This document shows, piece by piece, positions 35,581 to 43,349 of a stretch of DNA of 64,000 bases. The stretch's first letter is position 1. The number at the start of each line of letters is the position of its first letter. Location of the stretch: assembly GCF_001522585.2 (NCBI RefSeq), contig NZ_CP013373.1, positions 2,170,001-2,234,000 of the forward strand, given 5' to 3'. The notes below the pieces were generated by a model. It saw only the letters and a list, made by a program, of their open reading frames with translations, was not told the origin of the DNA and did not search any database. A program made the position numbers and the translations under genes. The stretch is from Burkholderia sp. NRF60-BP8. GTDB taxonomy: Bacteria; Pseudomonadota; Gammaproteobacteria; Burkholderiales; Burkholderiaceae.

Positions 35581-36108
35581 ATGGCGAAGTACGACGAGAA
35601 ATTTAAGCGAGAAGTGGTGAGGCGTTACGCACCTGGCCGATACGGCTACAAGAGCATCGCTCGGGAGTTTGGCTTGCATCCCGGGACGGTACAGCGCTGG
35701 GTATCAAGCTATGAGCAGCATGGGGCTGCCGGGCTGCGCAAGAAATACAGCCGATACAGTGCGGCATTCAAGCTCAGGGTGCTGCGCAGGATGTGGCGCG
35801 ATCAGTTGTCTTATCGTCAGGTCGCGGCACTGTTTAACCTTCGAGGCAGGGATGCCGTAAGCGGATGGGAACGCCAGTATCATGAAGGTGGTCTGGGCGC
35901 ATTGGCGCCCAAGCCCAAAGGACGCCCGAGAAAAATGCCGACGCCGATACCGCCCGCCAAGCCGACAGATGTTGAGACCAAGGACACGCTTACGCGTGAA
36001 GCACTACTCGCGGAACTCAAATATCTGCGCGCGGAGGTGGCGTACCTAAAAAAATGGAATGCCTTGGTTCAGGCCAAAGAGGCCGCTGCGCAGAAAAAGC
36101 GCAGTTAG
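35581..36108 (+). CDS. IS3-family transposase OrfA
   Basis: 175-residue DNA-binding subunit with two helix-turn-helix motifs: YGYKSIAREFGLHPGTVQRW (about 20-40) and the LSYRQVAALFNLRG segment (about 78-91), then a basic linker (PKPKGRPRKMP) and a C-terminal leucine-zipper-like helix (TREALLAELKYLRAEVAYL). The start at MAKYDEKF is supported by family length; the frame extends into the inverted repeat. It overlaps orfB by 55 bases. Alone it likely acts as a repressor or regulator; fused by -1 frameshifting it gives the full transposase. Confidence 0.93.
   Translation: MAKYDEKFKREVVRRYAPGRYGYKSIAREFGLHPGTVQRWVSSYEQHGAAGLRKKYSRYSAAFKLRVLRRMWRDQLSYRQVAALFNLRGRDAVSGWERQYHEGGLGALAPKPKGRPRKMPTPIPPAKPTDVETKDTLTREALLAELKYLRAEVAYLKKWNALVQAKEAAAQKKRS
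36048..36054 (+). promoter_or_regulatory. Programmed -1 ribosomal frameshift site
   Basis: Run of seven A residues; the OrfA frame reads CTA AAA AAA TGG here, and slipping one base back enters the orfB frame at ATG GAA TGC. IS3-family elements commonly make the OrfAB transposase in this way. Confidence 0.75.
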
Positions 36109-36941
36109 TGCTTGAACTGAGGCAAGACCACGATTTATCGGACCTGCTGAGGGCTGCCGGACTAGCTCGCAGCACGTTCTACTATCAAGCCAAAGTGCAG
36201 ATGGCCGGCGATAAGTACGCCAACCTGAAAGTGCGCATCCGGCAAATCTACGAACGCCACAAGGGCCGCTATGGCTACCGGCGTGTGACGGCCGAACTGC
36301 GCCGGGCGGGACAAGCGATCAATCACAAGACCGTGCAGCGCTTGATGCAAGTACTTGGGTTGAAATCCCTAGTGCGGCCCAAGAAGTATCGCTCCTACCG
36401 CGGGGAACGGGCTCAGGTGCCGAATCGGCTGGAAAGGCAATTCCGCGCCGAACGGCCGAATCAGAAGTGGGTTACCGACGTGACGGAGTTCAATGTACAG
36501 GGCGACAAACTTTATCTCTCCCCGGTTATGGATCTCTATAACGGGGAGATCATCGCTTATGAGACGCAGAGACGCCCGCATTTCAGACTCGTGGGGAACA
36601 TGCTCAAGAAGGCCCTGGTCAAGCTGACTCCACTGGATGCACCGCTTCTCCATTCCGATCAGGGCTGGCAGTACCAGATGCCGGCGTATCGACGGCAGCT
36701 CGCAGCTCGCGGCTTAACCCAAAGCATGTCTCGCAAAGGCAACTGCCTGGACAACGCCGCGATGGAAAGCTTCTTTGGGACGCTGAAGGCGGAGTTCTTC
36801 TATCTGAACAAGTTCGCCAGCATCGAGCAGCTTCGAGACGGCTTGCGCCAATACATCCACTACTACAATCACCAACGCATCAAGACCAAACTAAAAGGGC
36901 TGAGTCCCGTGCAGTACAGGACCCAGCCCTCATCGGCTTAA
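36054..36941 (+). CDS. IS3-family transposase OrfB (DDE integrase core)
   Basis: 295-residue catalytic part. An HTH_21-like segment (RIRQIYERHKGRYGYRRVTAEL) is followed by the rve integrase domain. The DDE triad is complete: Asp in WVTDVTEFN, Asp in LLHSDQGWQYQ, and Glu in DNAAMESFFGTLKAE, with the downstream YNHQRIKTKLKGLSPVQYR typical of the IS150 group. It is expressed probably as an OrfAB fusion through the A7 frameshift rather than from its own ATG. No disruption is seen. Confidence 0.93.
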   Translation: MECLGSGQRGRCAEKAQLVLELRQDHDLSDLLRAAGLARSTFYYQAKVQMAGDKYANLKVRIRQIYERHKGRYGYRRVTAELRRAGQAINHKTVQRLMQVLGLKSLVRPKKYRSYRGERAQVPNRLERQFRAERPNQKWVTDVTEFNVQGDKLYLSPVMDLYNGEIIAYETQRRPHFRLVGNMLKKALVKLTPLDAPLLHSDQGWQYQMPAYRRQLAARGLTQSMSRKGNCLDNAAMESFFGTLKAEFFYLNKFASIEQLRDGLRQYIHYYNHQRIKTKLKGLSPVQYRTQPSSA

Positions 36942-36956
36942 CCGCCCGTTCCGACC

Positions 36957-36980
36957 ATCCAACTTATTGGGGTCAGTTCA
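36957..36980 (-). repeat. Right terminal inverted repeat of the IS
   Basis: Mirror of the left end; reads TGAACTGACCCC on the minus strand. It is followed by direct repeat CGCG (36981-36984) and the right half of the host terminator. Confidence 0.92.
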
Positions 36981-36984
36981 CGCG

Positions 36985-37000
36985 GGGCGCTTTCTTTTTT
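36985..37000 (+). terminator. Right half of the split aceB terminator
   Basis: GGGCGC followed by TTTCTTTTTT, complementary to the arm at 35517-35525. Together with that arm it was one terminator before IS insertion, probably serving both aceB and the convergent cyclotransferase gene. Confidence 0.85.
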
Positions 37001-37032
37001 ACGGCTGTCCCGCCGCCCCCCCGCAGGCAAGC

Positions 37033-37446
37033 TCAGGCGGCTTCCTGCTCGCGCCGGTACTGAACCCAGTCGCCGGACGCGATGCGCGGGCGCCCGGCCG
37101 CCGCATGCGCGGCAACCGGATAATACAGGCACGCGTACTGCCGGCCGCCGAGCTCGACGGTCACCTCTTCCGGTTTGAACAATGAGTCGACGCCCGGATA
37201 GACGCGCTCGATCTCGTCGAGCACCGGGACGAGTTGCTCGTCGACCTCGTAGACGTCGCCCCAGACCAGCGACTTGCCGGCCGGCCCGGCGAGCATGCCC
37301 GGGTAGGTGCCGAAATCGTACAGCTCGCCCGGCAGCGCGGCCGCGCCCAGCAGCGTCGGCGCGGCGATTCCGTGGCGGGCGGCCGCCTGGCCGATGTCGT
37401 TGGCCTGTCCGGCTCTCAAGGTGCCATAGACGAATACGTGGCGCAT
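37033..37446 (-). CDS. Gamma-glutamylcyclotransferase family protein (GGACT/YtfP-like)
   Basis: 137-residue small BtrG/AIG2-like fold protein. It has the hallmark N-terminal FVYGTLRAGQAN (YGTL at 7-10) that binds the gamma-glutamyl substrate, and an acidic residue in VLDEIERVYPGVDSLF (about 77) at the catalytic position. It probably acts on gamma-glutamyl amines or peptides, but the substrate is unknown in such bacterial proteins. A gaggagaa ribosome-binding site supports the ATG. The adjacent IS lies beyond its 3' end. Confidence 0.88.
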   Translation of the reverse strand: MRHVFVYGTLRAGQANDIGQAAARHGIAAPTLLGAAALPGELYDFGTYPGMLAGPAGKSLVWGDVYEVDEQLVPVLDEIERVYPGVDSLFKPEEVTVELGGRQYACLYYPVAAHAAAGRPRIASGDWVQYRREQEAA

Positions 37447-37715
37447 CGTGGTTCTCCTCTTCGATTCGTGTGTTGCCGTGTTCGCATGCGATCGGTGTGC
37501 GATTGGCGTGCCATTGCGCACGCATCGATAGACCGCGATACCGCCCCGATGGTTCGAACCGCCGGGGGCGCGCGACCGCGGGCGGTCGCCCCGGATTCGC
37601 CGGTGCCCACACAAAGTTCATTTGAACCCGGCATGATGACCCGAAAAACCGCCGCATGCGCTTATGCGGCGCCTTCTAAAATAACGGCATCGCCGCCGCG
37701 CTGCCCGAACCGTTC

Positions 37716-38597
37716 ATGAATCCGCCCGCCCAAGCCGACGTATCGAACCCGTACGACGTCATCGACATCCCGCCGGAATTCGCGCCGACGGCCGTCCATC
37801 CGATGCGGGTACGCGCACGGCAGGTCGATGCCGGCCGCCGCATTCCGCTGCACACGCATGCATGGGCGCAGCTCGCGTACGCGTCGCGCGGCGTGCTGCG
37901 CGTCGCGACGACCGGCACGACCTGGATGGTGCCGCCGTCCCGTGCGATCTGGGTGCCGCCGCACGTGTCGCACGAGGTCGTGATCGTCGAAGAGGCCTAT
38001 TTGCGCACGCTGTATATCGACGAGTCGATCGTGCCGGGCGGGCTCGACGCATGCCGAGTCGTCGAGGTGACGGGGCTGCTGCGCGAACTGATCGTCGCAC
38101 TCGATGCACGCGACCTGAGCGCCGCGCGCGAGCGCCTGCTGTGCGGGCTCGTGCTCGACGAGCTGAGTCATGCCGAACCGTTGCCGCTCGCGGTGCCGAT
38201 GCCCGACGAGAAACGGCTGCGGCTGCTGTGCGAATCGGTGCTCGCACACCCCGCGCACGCGGAGTCGCTCGAGCATTGGGCGAGCGAGGTCGGCGCGAGC
38301 ACGCGCACGATATCGCGGCTCTTCAAGCAGGAACTGGGCGTGAGTTTTTCGCAGTGGCGCCAGCAGGCGCTGCTCGCGCGGGCGATCCCGCTGCTGAACC
38401 AGGGGCGCCCGCTGTCGCATATCGCGCGTGAGCTCGGCTACCAGAGCCAGAGCGCGTTCTCGGCCATGTTCCGTCGTGCGTTCGGCGAAAGCCCGCGCGC
38501 GTTCATGCTGCGCGGCTACGAGCATCGAGGCCCGGACGGCGCCGCCGCGGACAGCGAAACGCCAGACGACGACGGCGCGATCGACACGGCCCGCTGA
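37716..38597 (+). CDS. AraC-family transcriptional regulator
   Basis: 293 residues: an N-terminal cupin-type sensing domain (about 25-130, with VDAGRRIPLHTHAWAQLAY and WVPPHVSHEV) and a C-terminal pair of helix-turn-helices (about 180-275), the second with the conserved LSHIARELGYQSQSAFSAMFRRAFG. The His-rich cupin motif HTHAWAQ could bind a small ligand. An acidic tail ends the protein. It is transcribed away from the cyclotransferase gene and ends near the convergent acetyltransferase; the target genes are unknown. Confidence 0.92.
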   Translation: MNPPAQADVSNPYDVIDIPPEFAPTAVHPMRVRARQVDAGRRIPLHTHAWAQLAYASRGVLRVATTGTTWMVPPSRAIWVPPHVSHEVVIVEEAYLRTLYIDESIVPGGLDACRVVEVTGLLRELIVALDARDLSAARERLLCGLVLDELSHAEPLPLAVPMPDEKRLRLLCESVLAHPAHAESLEHWASEVGASTRTISRLFKQELGVSFSQWRQQALLARAIPLLNQGRPLSHIARELGYQSQSAFSAMFRRAFGESPRAFMLRGYEHRGPDGAAADSETPDDDGAIDTAR

Positions 38598-38622
38598 TCG
38601 CCCGCTCCGGCGCGTCGGACCG

Positions 38623-39087
38623 TCAGACCGGCCGCACCATGTGGCGGATCGAGCCGAGTTGCGCGAGCCGCGGCCCGGTGACCCGGTAGCCCATGCGCAG
38701 GTACAAATGCGCGGCGGGATTGTCGACGAACACGCGCAACTGCAGTTCGTGCAGCCCGCGCGCACGCGCCCAGCGATGCGACATCTCGAGCAGGTAGGTA
38801 CCGGCGCCCTGCCCCCGATGGCCGGCTGCGATCTGCACGTCGCGGATATGCAGCGAATCGCCCTCCTCGGTCACGCGCAGCACGCCGATGCGCTCGCCGT
38901 CGGCCTCGAGGATGAAGTTCTCGGATTCGCGCCAGCTTGCATAGAACAGATCGCTGCGCCACACGAGCCCATGGCGCTTGTAGTAGCCGCCCATGTTGCC
39001 GTGCGTCAACGCTTCGGCATACGGAAAATCGCCGGGCTCCGCGGGCCGGAGCTGATACAGGAGTCGCAGGTCGGTCGGATCGAGCAT
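38623..39087 (-). CDS. GNAT-family N-acetyltransferase
   Basis: 154-residue acetyl-CoA-dependent acetyltransferase. It has the GNAT core: IGVLRVTEEGDSLHIRDVQI (beta4), the acetyl-CoA loop HRGQGAGTYLLEM (about 100), and NPAAHLYLRMGYRVTGP at the end. The start at MLDPTDLRLLYQLRPA is preferred to a further 19-residue upstream extension. The substrate cannot be inferred. The gene is convergent with the AraC regulator. Confidence 0.88.
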   Translation of the reverse strand: MLDPTDLRLLYQLRPAEPGDFPYAEALTHGNMGGYYKRHGLVWRSDLFYASWRESENFILEADGERIGVLRVTEEGDSLHIRDVQIAAGHRGQGAGTYLLEMSHRWARARGLHELQLRVFVDNPAAHLYLRMGYRVTGPRLAQLGSIRHMVRPV

Positions 39088-39220
39088 CGCGCAGGAGTCG
39101 GAAACACATCCCCGCCACGATAGCGCAGTCGCATGCGGATGCAATCGCGAATTTCTCGTAGGGCCGCGACATCCGATGCAGCACGCGGCATGGCGGCACG
39201 CGCGCTCGGAGGTGCAAGCG
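39088..39220. other. Intergenic stretch, no gene seen
   Basis: Between the acetyltransferase start and the first copy of the tRNA-associated repeat. I see no open frame with coding character and no RNA gene. Confidence 0.5.
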
Positions 39221-39275
39221 AAAAAGCCCGCACGAGGCGGGCTTTTTCATTTTCTGGCGGAGCGGACGGGACTCG
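39221..39275 (-). repeat. Stray copy of tRNA-Asp 3' end plus terminator
   Basis: 55 bp matching 39404-39458 with one mismatch. It contains the GCCCGC...GCGGGC terminator hairpin and, on the minus strand, the last 21 bases of tRNA-Asp including CCA (39255-39275). The rest of the tRNA is absent, so it is not a functional tRNA. Confidence 0.9.
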
Positions 39276-39403
39276 CCTACCTGCCGCAGGCCGCGGCTGC
39301 GCTTGCAAGCGCAGCCCTTCGAGTCCCGCCGGAAGCCGCGCAGGCGGCTTCCTCCGCCCCGCAGTCACGTGCCCGCTTGCGGGCACGACGAGCGATACCA
39401 ATG
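39276..39403. other. Palindrome-rich spacer between the two repeat copies
   Basis: 128 bp with three inverted repeats: a perfect 22-bp palindrome at 39295-39316, a 9-bp stem at 39331-39352 and a CGTGCCCGC-type stem at 39368-39387. No gene. It may be the remnant of an excised element or a repeated extragenic sequence. Confidence 0.5.
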
Positions 39404-39437
39404 AAAAAGCCCGCACAAGGCGGGCTTTTTCATTTTC
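39404..39437 (-). terminator. Terminator of the tRNA operon
   Basis: AAAAAGCCCGC...GCGGGCTTTTT hairpin (stem 11 bp, loop of 5) directly downstream of the last tRNA-Asp; part of the 55-bp repeat. Confidence 0.85.
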
Positions 39438-39514
39438 TGGCGGAGCGGACGGGACTCGAACCCGCGACCCCCGGCGTGACAGGCCGGTATTCTAACCGAC
39501 TGAACTACCGCTCC
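39438..39514 (-). tRNA. tRNA-Asp (GTC), third copy in transcription order
   Basis: 77 bases with encoded CCA. The acceptor stem begins GGAGCGG, the anticodon loop reads CTGTCAC with anticodon GTC, and the T-loop is TTCGAGT. It is the last gene of the operon and is identical to the copy at 40024 in the parts compared. Confidence 0.97.
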
Positions 39515-39587
39515 AGTCTTGCTGCTTGCCTGGCAGGCGTCGGTTACTTCCTGCCGGCGCGTCGTTTGTTCGAACGACGCCGAAATC

Positions 39588-39663
39588 TGGCGTCCCCTAG
39601 GGGATTCGAACCCCTGTACTCACCGTGAAAGGGTGATGTCCTAGGCCTCTAGACGAAGGGGAC
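39588..39663 (-). tRNA. tRNA-Glu (TTC), third copy in transcription order
   Basis: 76 bases with encoded CCA. Starts GTCCCCTTCGTC; anticodon TTC in the CCTTTCACGG arm; T-loop TTCGAAT. Paired with the tRNA-Asp 73 bp downstream. Confidence 0.97.
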
Positions 39664-39685
39664 AACGTACTGCTTACATCCTTAA

Positions 39686-39727
39686 CGAGAAAGCCCGTTC
39701 AAAAACGCTTTTGAACGGGCTTCGTTC
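39686..39727 (-). terminator. Hairpin downstream of the second tRNA-Asp
   Basis: AAGCCCGTTCAAAA/TTTTGAACGGGCTT stem just after tRNA-Asp copy 2. A matching hairpin follows copy 1, so it may be a processing or partial termination site inside the operon. Confidence 0.7.
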
Positions 39728-39804
39728 TGGCGGAGCGGACGGGGCTCGAACCCGCGACCCCCGGCGTGACAGGCCGGTATTCTAACCAACTGAACTACCG
39801 CTCC
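39728..39804 (-). tRNA. tRNA-Asp (GTC), second copy
   Basis: 77 bases with CCA. Differs from the other two Asp copies at two positions visible here: one in the D-loop (TTGG instead of TCGG) and one in the T-loop (TTCGAGC instead of TTCGAGT). The latter changes the T-arm border position, so this copy has diverged slightly. Confidence 0.96.
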
Positions 39805-39884
39805 AGCTTTTCTGCACCACCGCCCGCAGGATCTCGTCACGTTCCTGCACGCGTTGCGGCACTTCTACGAAACGCCGCTGAATC

Positions 39885-39960
39885 TGGCGTCCCCTAGGGG
39901 ATTCGAACCCCTGTACTCACCGTGAAAGGGTGATGTCCTAGGCCTCTAGACGAAGGGGAC
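39885..39960 (-). tRNA. tRNA-Glu (TTC), second copy
   Basis: 76 bases with CCA; anticodon TTC; same sequence as the other Glu copies as far as compared. Confidence 0.97.
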
Positions 39961-39985
39961 AACGTACTGCTTACATCTTTAATAC

Positions 39986-40023
39986 AAAAGCCCGCTCAAA
40001 AACGTCTTGAACGGGCTTCGTTC
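39986..40023 (-). terminator. Hairpin downstream of the first tRNA-Asp
   Basis: AAGCCCG(C/T)TCAA paired with TTGAACGGGCTT; homologous to the hairpin at 39686-39727. The stem has a G-T pair and a shorter A/T part, so it is probably leaky. Confidence 0.65.
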
Positions 40024-40100
40024 TGGCGGAGCGGACGGGACTCGAACCCGCGACCCCCGGCGTGACAGGCCGGTATTCTAACCGACTGAACTACCGCTCC
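40024..40100 (-). tRNA. tRNA-Asp (GTC), first copy
   Basis: 77 bases with CCA; anticodon GTC. Lies 77 bp after the first tRNA-Glu in transcription order. Confidence 0.97.
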
Positions 40101-40177
40101 AGCTTTCTTACCCAACCCGCAGGACGTCGGTTACGTTCCTGCAAGCCTGCGACACTTCTACGAAACGCCGCTGAATT

Positions 40178-40253
40178 TGGCGTCCCCTAGGGGATTCGAA
40201 CCCCTGTACTCACCGTGAAAGGGTGATGTCCTAGGCCTCTAGACGAAGGGGAC
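40178..40253 (-). tRNA. tRNA-Glu (TTC), first copy
   Basis: 76 bases with CCA; anticodon TTC. The first Glu of three in the operon, 137 bp after tRNA-Ala. Confidence 0.97.
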
Positions 40254-40390
40254 AAAATCTTTTCAGATTCGTCTGACTTTCGCTATTTACTTTCATTCAA
40301 CAGCGAAGGCCGAAATTCTAACTGCTTTTAATCATTTTGTGAAGCATTTATTACTACCGCTGCTTCGCAAATCAATCCAGCTTGTTCTGT

Positions 40391-40466
<76 letters not shown>

Positions 40467-40484
40467 TTGCAGAACAGAAATGAG

Positions 40485-40513
40485 ATTATATGGACCGATT
40501 TCGAACTTGTAAA
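40485..40513 (-). promoter_or_regulatory. Sigma-70 promoter of the tRNA operon
   Basis: Minus strand: -35 TTTACA (40508-40513), 17-bp spacer, -10 TATAAT (40485-40490). The expected start is about 12 bases before tRNA-Ala. Close to consensus, as expected of a stable-RNA promoter. Confidence 0.85.
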
Positions 40514-40595
40514 TACCCTTTTTACGATTCGCGCGAAATTTTTTGCGAAGCGGTCCGTTCGCTCATCCGCGGACCACTTCGCGCGCGCAAGAACG

Positions 40596-42005
40596 TCAGG
40601 CCAGCGCGGCCTCGATGCGCGACACCACGACGTCGCGGCCGAACAGCACGAGCACCGCATCGATCGACGGCGTGTGCGTCGTGCCCGCCACCAGCAGACG
40701 TACCGGCATCGCGAGCTGCGGCATCTTCAGCTTGTGCGCGGCGAGCGTCGCCTTCAACGCGGCGGACACCGCCTCCTTCGTCCAGTCGGCCGCCTTCAGC
40801 GCGACGACGAGATCGGCCAGCGCCGGCCGCACCGTATCGGTCACGTGCTGCGCGAGCGCATCGGCGTCGGGCGCCGGCACGCGGTAGAACATCGTCGCGC
40901 CTTCCGCGATTTCCTTGACCGTCGTCGCACGATCCTTCATCAGGCCGATCACCGCGTCGAGCGCGGGGCCCGTCGCGATCGCCGCGTCGTCGATGCCGAG
41001 CGCGTCGAGGAACGGCTTCGCGAGTTCGGCGAGGCGCGCGTTGTCGGCTTCCTTGATGTAATGCGCGTTCAGCCAGCTCAGCTTGCTGTGGTCGTACTGC
41101 GCGGGCGACTTGCCGAGATGCTCGAGATCGAACCATTCGACGAACTGCTCGCGCGAGAAGATCTCGGCGTCGCCGTGCGACCAGCCGAGCCGCGCGAGAT
41201 AGTTGACGACGGCCTCGGGCAGGAAGCCCGCGTCGCGGTACGCCATCACGCTCATCGCGCCATGCCGCTTGCTCATCTTCTCGCCCTGCTCGTTCAGCAC
41301 GGTCGGCAGGTGCGCATAGACGGGCGGCTCGCCGCCGAGTGCATTCAGGATGTTGATCTGGCGCGGCGTGTTGTTCACGTGGTCGTCGCCGCGGATCACG
41401 TGCGTGATGCCCATGTCCATGTCGTCCACCACCACGCAGAAGTTGTAGATCGGCGTGCCGTCCGGGCGCGCGATCACGAGGTCGTCGAGCTCCTCGTTCG
41501 AGATCTCGACACGCCCCTTCACCGCGTCGTCCCACACGACCGTGCCCGTCAGCGGATTGCGAAAGCGCAGCACCGGCTTCACGCCGGCCGGCGGCTCCGG
41601 CAGCACCTTGCCGGGCTCCGGACGCCACGTGCCGTCGTAGCGCGGCTTCAGGCCGGCTTCGCGCTGGCGTTCGCGCAGCGCGTCGAGCTCCTCGGCCGAC
41701 ATGTAGCACGGGTACGCGAGGCCCTTCTCGAGCATCTGCGCGAGCACTTCGCGATAGCGGTCCATGCGCTGCATCTGGTAGATCGGGCCTTCGTCGAAAT
41801 CCAGCCCGAGCCATTGCATCCCTTCGAGGATCGCATCGACCGCTTCCTGCGACGAGCGCTCGACGTCGGTATCCTCGATGCGCAGCACGAACGTGCCTTT
41901 CATCTTGCGGGCGAACGCCCACGGATAGAGTGCGGAGCGGATGTTGCCGAGGTGGATGAAGCCGGTGGGACTCGGCGCAAAGCGGGTACGGACAGGACGG
42001 GTCAT
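40596..42005 (-). CDS. gltX: Glutamyl-tRNA synthetase
   Basis: Charges tRNA-Glu. 469 residues of class I synthetase: HIGH-type signature [18 protein letters not shown] (about 9-26), and KMSKRHG (about 240) as KMSKS motif. The GluRS-type Glu-binding region RIEDTD is intact, and the C-terminal anticodon-binding domain is full length. The start [13 protein letters not shown] is standard. Directly downstream on the same strand lies the promoter of an operon with three tRNA-Glu genes. Confidence 0.97.
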   Translation of the reverse strand: MTRPVRTRFAPSPTGFIHLGNIRSALYPWAFARKMKGTFVLRIEDTDVERSSQEAVDAILEGMQWLGLDFDEGPIYQMQRMDRYREVLAQMLEKGLAYPCYMSAEELDALRERQREAGLKPRYDGTWRPEPGKVLPEPPAGVKPVLRFRNPLTGTVVWDDAVKGRVEISNEELDDLVIARPDGTPIYNFCVVVDDMDMGITHVIRGDDHVNNTPRQINILNALGGEPPVYAHLPTVLNEQGEKMSKRHGAMSVMAYRDAGFLPEAVVNYLARLGWSHGDAEIFSREQFVEWFDLEHLGKSPAQYDHSKLSWLNAHYIKEADNARLAELAKPFLDALGIDDAAIATGPALDAVIGLMKDRATTVKEIAEGATMFYRVPAPDADALAQHVTDTVRPALADLVVALKAADWTKEAVSAALKATLAAHKLKMPQLAMPVRLLVAGTTHTPSIDAVLVLFGRDVVVSRIEAALA

Positions 42006-42280
42006 AAACGGTAACTCGAACGCCAGGGGCGCATGAATGATTCGACGCGGGACGACGGCAGCCCCGACAGCAACGGAGCCGGCGACGCCCGGAACGGGAA
42101 AGAAGCCGGAATTATACTCGCGCCGGACATCGCGCCAAGCGCACCGCTTGCTTTATGATGTGCGCGCCGCGGCCGCCAGCCGGCCCGGCGCCGGCCGCCC
42201 GGAACCCGCTGCGCGGCCGCTCGCAACCTATCGCCGCCGCGGGCGTGTAACCCGCCGCCAAGCCGCCGGAGAACCATTCG

Positions 42281-43198
42281 ATGTCGTCCCCTCGCCTGTC
42301 GCGCCGCCACTTCACGATCGCGTGCGCGTCCGCCAGCCTCGCCGCCTGCACGTCCTTCGGCGACAAGTCTCGTCCCGGCACGGCCCTGCCGCAGGAGAAG
42401 CCCGTCAAGATCGGCATCGCGCTCGGCGGCGGCGCCGCGCGCGGCTTCTCGCACATCGGCGTGCTGAAGGCGCTCGAGGCGCGCGGCATTCCGGTCGAAA
42501 TCGTCGCCGGGACGAGCGCGGGCTCGGTGGTCGGCGCGCTCTACGCGTCCGGCATGAGCGCGCTGCAGATCAACAAGATCGCGCTCGACATGGACCAGGC
42601 GTCGATCAGCGACTGGGCGCTGCCGTTTCGCTCGCGCGGCCTGCTGCAAGGCGTCGCGCTGCAGAACTTCCTGAACAAGACGCTCAACAACCGGCCGATC
42701 GAGAAGATGGCGAAGCCGCTCGGCATCGTCGCGACGGACCTGCAAAGCGGCCAGCCGATCCTGTTCCAGCAAGGCAATACCGGGCTCGCGGTACGCGCGT
42801 CGTGCAGCGTGCCGTCGGTGTTCGAGCCGGTGAAGATCGGCAATCGCGAATACGTGGACGGCGGCCTGGTGAGCCCGGTACCGGCGTCGTTCGCGCGCAA
42901 GATGGGGGCGAGCTTCGTGATCGCGGTCGACATCTCGGCCCGGCCGGACGGCGCGGCGACCAACAACCCGATCGAGATGCTGCTGCAGACCTTCACGATC
43001 ATGGGCCAGACGATCAAGACCTACGAGCTCGACAAGTATGCGGACGTCGTGATTCGCCCGAACCTCGCGGCGATGGGCGGCAGCGACTTCAACCAGCGCA
43101 ACGCGGCGATCCTCGCGGGCGAGGAAGCGGTCGCGCGCATCATGCCGGAACTGCAGCGCAAGCTCGCGGCGGCGCGTGGCGTGGCTGCCACCGCGTAA
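42281..43198 (+). CDS. Patatin-like phospholipase, predicted lipoprotein
   Basis: 305 residues. The N-terminal signal (RRHFTIACASASLAAC) ends in a lipobox LAAC with Cys23, so it is probably lipid-anchored; the RR start resembles a Tat signal. The patatin domain follows: IALGGGAARGFSHIGVL (oxyanion hole), GTSAGSVVGAL with the nucleophile Ser, and DGGLVSPVP with the catalytic Asp. It resembles RssA/YjjU-type esterases. It is transcribed away from gltX (275-bp gap) and convergent with the NlpC/P60 gene. The lipid substrate is unknown. Confidence 0.9.
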   Translation: MSSPRLSRRHFTIACASASLAACTSFGDKSRPGTALPQEKPVKIGIALGGGAARGFSHIGVLKALEARGIPVEIVAGTSAGSVVGALYASGMSALQINKIALDMDQASISDWALPFRSRGLLQGVALQNFLNKTLNNRPIEKMAKPLGIVATDLQSGQPILFQQGNTGLAVRASCSVPSVFEPVKIGNREYVDGGLVSPVPASFARKMGASFVIAVDISARPDGAATNNPIEMLLQTFTIMGQTIKTYELDKYADVVIRPNLAAMGGSDFNQRNAAILAGEEAVARIMPELQRKLAAARGVAATA

Positions 43199-43285
43199 GC
43201 CGCAATAGCGGGGGCGCGTCGCCGGCCGCTTCCCCGCTGGCCGGCGGAACGACTTGCGCGTCGTTGGCGCCGCCGCCCCTAAACC

Positions 43286-43321
43286 AAAAAACCCTGCCGC
43301 CTTTCGGTGACAGGGTTTTTT
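43286..43321. terminator. Bidirectional terminator
   Basis: Stem AAAAAACCCTG/CAGGGTTTTTT (43286-43296 with 43311-43321) between the convergent patatin-like and NlpC/P60 genes, with T-runs on both strands. Confidence 0.92.
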
Positions 43322-43349
43322 ATCGTCCGGCCCGACTGCCCGGCAAACG

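Larger units (their letters stand above)
35530..36980 (+). mobile_element. IS3-family insertion sequence (IS150-like), apparently complete
   Basis: 1451-bp element starting TGAACTG and ending CAGTTCA. The 24-bp terminal inverted repeats (35530-35553 and 36957-36980) match at 20 of 24 positions and have the TG...CA ends of the IS3 family. It carries two overlapping frames, orfA and orfB, in -1 relation with an A7 slippery run at 36048-36054. It is flanked by 4-bp direct repeats CGCG (35526-35529 and 36981-36984). Both ends and both frames are intact, so it may be active and recent. Its base composition is visibly less GC-rich than the host genes. It splits the aceB terminator in the hairpin loop. 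Confidence 0.95.

Noticed and set aside
39255..39275. Fourth tRNA-Asp gene
   Set aside because: Only the last 21 bases match; anticodon and D arms are absent, so it is a fragment rather than a gene.
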